DNA from: Bradyrhizobium sp. CSS354
GTDB taxonomy: Bacteria; Pseudomonadota; Alphaproteobacteria; Rhizobiales; Xanthobacteraceae
Assembly: GCF_029051725.1 (NCBI RefSeq)
Contig: NZ_JAACFU010000004.1
Coordinates: forward strand, 124,001 to 188,000
Length of the DNA: 64,000 nt
Direction: 5' to 3'
Position numbers and translations under genes: made by a program. Below are positions 62,662 to 64,000 of this stretch, one piece after another (position 1 is the stretch's first letter; every line of letters starts with the position of its first letter). The notes under the pieces were generated by a model. That model was not told the DNA's origin. It saw only the letters and a program-made list of their open reading frames with translations, and made no database searches.

Positions 62662-63639
62662 TTACTTCACCGCCTGAATGCGTTCCCAGTCGGCCTTGCG
62701 ATAGCCAAACGTCTCGAACGCGACGTTCTTCAGCACGGTGTCGCGGAACTCGTTCTTGTCGACCTCGGTCACGGTCAGGCCCTTCTCCTTGAAGAAGGCG
62801 ACCAGCTTGGCCTCGTTCTGTTTGATCTCCGCGGTCGCTTTGGCGGCGGCTTCCTGCGCCACGTCGGTGAAGATCTTCTTGTCGTCGTCGCTGAGCTTCT
62901 TCCAGAGCGCGCCGGCCACCACCGTGTTGAGATGGTCGACGATGTGGCCGGTCAGCACGATGTGCTTCTGCACCTCGTAGAACTTCTTGGCCTCGATCGT
63001 GGTCAGCGGGTTCTCCTGAGCCTCGACGGTGCCGTTCTGGAGCGCGAGATAGACTTCGGCGAACGCGATCGGCGCGGTGTTGGCGCCGCAGGCGCGCGGC
63101 ATCGCCAGATAGGCGGGAACGTCGGGCACGCGCATCTTCAGGCCCTTGAGGTCGGCACAGGTCTTGATCGGCTTGTTCGACGAAGTCTGGCGCACGCCGT
63201 AATAGGTCACCGCGACGATGTGGTGGCCGCTCTTGTCCTCATAACCCTTGGTAAGCTCCTTGAAGATGTCGCTCTTGGTGTATGCGAGCAGATGATCGGC
63301 ATCGCGGAAGGTGTAGGGATAATAGGTAACGCCGATCGGCGGAAAGCTCTTCGCGGCAAAGCTCGATCCGGAGATAATGATGTCGACCGAACCAAGCGAA
63401 AGGCCCTGGTTGATGTCGGCCTCCTTGCCGAGCTGCGACGCCGGATAGACGTCGATCGCATAGCGCCCGTTGGTGCGCTTGCCGATCTCCTGCGCGGCCC
63501 AGACCGACGCGGTGTGGAAGGGCTCCGAGGTCTCGTAGACATGGGCCCATTTGAGCTTGGTCTGCGCCATGCCGGCGCCAGTCGTAGCAATCATCGCCGC
63601 GGCCGAGACCGCCACCACCATTGTTATCTTTTTCAACAC
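62662..63639 (-). CDS. TRAP periplasmic substrate-binding protein (DctP)
   Basis: A 325-aa DctP-family binding protein with a Sec signal (LKKITMVVAVSAAAMIATTG ending GMAQ). It opens KLKWAHVYETSEPFHTAS and has the ligand-Arg region LKGLKMRVPDVPAYL and the conserved PIAFAEVYLALQNGTVEAQ block. The start is a GTG at 63639 with GGAGG 8 nt upstream; an ATG at 63654 lacks that spacing. The neighbours suggest a hexuronate or aldonate ligand. Confidence 0.94.
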   Translation of the reverse strand: MLKKITMVVAVSAAAMIATTGAGMAQTKLKWAHVYETSEPFHTASVWAAQEIGKRTNGRYAIDVYPASQLGKEADINQGLSLGSVDIIISGSSFAAKSFPPIGVTYYPYTFRDADHLLAYTKSDIFKELTKGYEDKSGHHIVAVTYYGVRQTSSNKPIKTCADLKGLKMRVPDVPAYLAMPRACGANTAPIAFAEVYLALQNGTVEAQENPLTTIEAKKFYEVQKHIVLTGHIVDHLNTVVAGALWKKLSDDDKKIFTDVAQEAAAKATAEIKQNEAKLVAFFKEKGLTVTEVDKNEFRDTVLKNVAFETFGYRKADWERIQAVK

Positions 63640-63708
63640 TGACTTTTCCTCCATTTTTCAAGTCTACTTCTTGTTCACCCGCCTGAAGTGGACGCGGGCC
63701 GCCCTATC

Positions 63709-64000
63709 TCATCGCCGCCGCGCGCTGCCGCTTTTGGCCCGCTTCTTCAGCGCTCGCTCCGGTTTTGCCGGCGTTACCGGCGAGCCTGCCGATCGGCCGC
63801 GTGCCGAAGACGATCCTGCCGCGGTCTCGGCGCCAAAATTCTGCGCAAAGCGCTCCTGGGATCGTGCGAGATGATCGCGCATCGCATCGCGCGCGGCCCC
63901 GGGATCATGCGCCGTGATCGCGTCGCGCACCGCGCGATGCTCGTCGAGCGCAGTGCGCCACGTGCCCGGGCTCTCGAAATAGTGCGCAAGCTGCGCGAAA
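63709..64000 (-). CDS. GntR/FCD-family regulator, 5' part cut by window edge
   Basis: The visible 96 codons hold the end of an FCD effector domain (FESPGTWRTALDEHRAVRDA then ARDAMRDHLARSQERFAQ, with the conserved metal-site His in DEHRAV and the DHL helix). A long basic tail (KPERALKKRAKSGSARRR) follows. The DNA-binding half lies beyond the right edge. It is upstream of and parallel to the dctPQM operon, and an UxuR/KdgR-like role is likely. Confidence 0.85.
   Translation of the reverse strand, partial: FAQLAHYFESPGTWRTALDEHRAVRDAITAHDPGAARDAMRDHLARSQERFAQNFGAETAAGSSSARGRSAGSPVTPAKPERALKKRAKSGSARRR

Overview
The window is chromosomal DNA from a GC-rich alphaproteobacterium. Gene content (many ABC/TRAP uptake operons tied to oxidative catabolism, a form-II CoxL-type hydroxylase, a complete kdp cluster) and multi-hairpin intergenic repeats point to Bradyrhizobium or a close relative (Nitrobacteraceae). 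This is an inference from style and content, since no rRNA or tRNA gene is present.

Layout. 1-8.2 kb (minus): the high-affinity K+ uptake cluster kdpFABC-kdpD-kdpE, led by an extra 27-codon membrane peptide; kdpE runs off the left edge. 8.4-14.2 kb: a conserved hypothetical, upp, an acyl-CoA synthetase, an acyl-CoA dehydrogenase, and a MaoC hydratase / CitE-like lyase pair. 14.3-16.2 kb: a FAH-family protein with a Tat-like signal, divergent from a LysR regulator. 16.2-25.8 kb (minus): a probable eight-gene operon of a PotABCD-type ABC importer, a three-subunit molybdenum hydroxylase and an amidase. 26-35.1 kb: a GH79-like secreted glycosidase, an MFS symporter, an orphan LivK-type binding protein with an FAD enzyme and an IclR regulator, then an SDR with a split sulfopyruvate-decarboxylase-like TPP enzyme.

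35.36-47.34 kb is a 12.0-kb integrated element bounded by a 17-bp direct repeat that lies inside a dispersed hairpin repeat, not a tRNA gene. It carries a tyrosine integrase, an AlpA-like regulator, a replication initiator with an iteron array and AT-rich tract inside its coding sequence (lambda-O-like), several unknown small genes, an HK97-type major capsid protein, a P27-type small terminase and a cargo end (DUF4145, a PD-(D/E)xK DUF6602-like protein, an HNH-like protein, a P-loop kinase). I see no large terminase, portal, protease or tail gene. This resembles a phage satellite of the PICI / capsid-forming PICI kind and is the most interesting part of the window.

47.4-57.2 kb (minus): a nine-gene catabolic operon (ABC importer, HAD dehalogenase-like protein, two FAD amine/amino-acid oxidases, a TPP enzyme, an Asp/Glu-type racemase) with a divergent GcvA-type LysR. 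58.3-64 kb (minus): a hexuronate/aldonate operon (GntR/FCD regulator, DctPQM TRAP transporter, idonate-type dehydrogenase, mannonate dehydratase); the regulator is cut by the right edge.

Start codons were chosen by Shine-Dalgarno position and family length, and several differ from the longest possible reading frame. Family calls rest on motifs read by eye; no database search was run.
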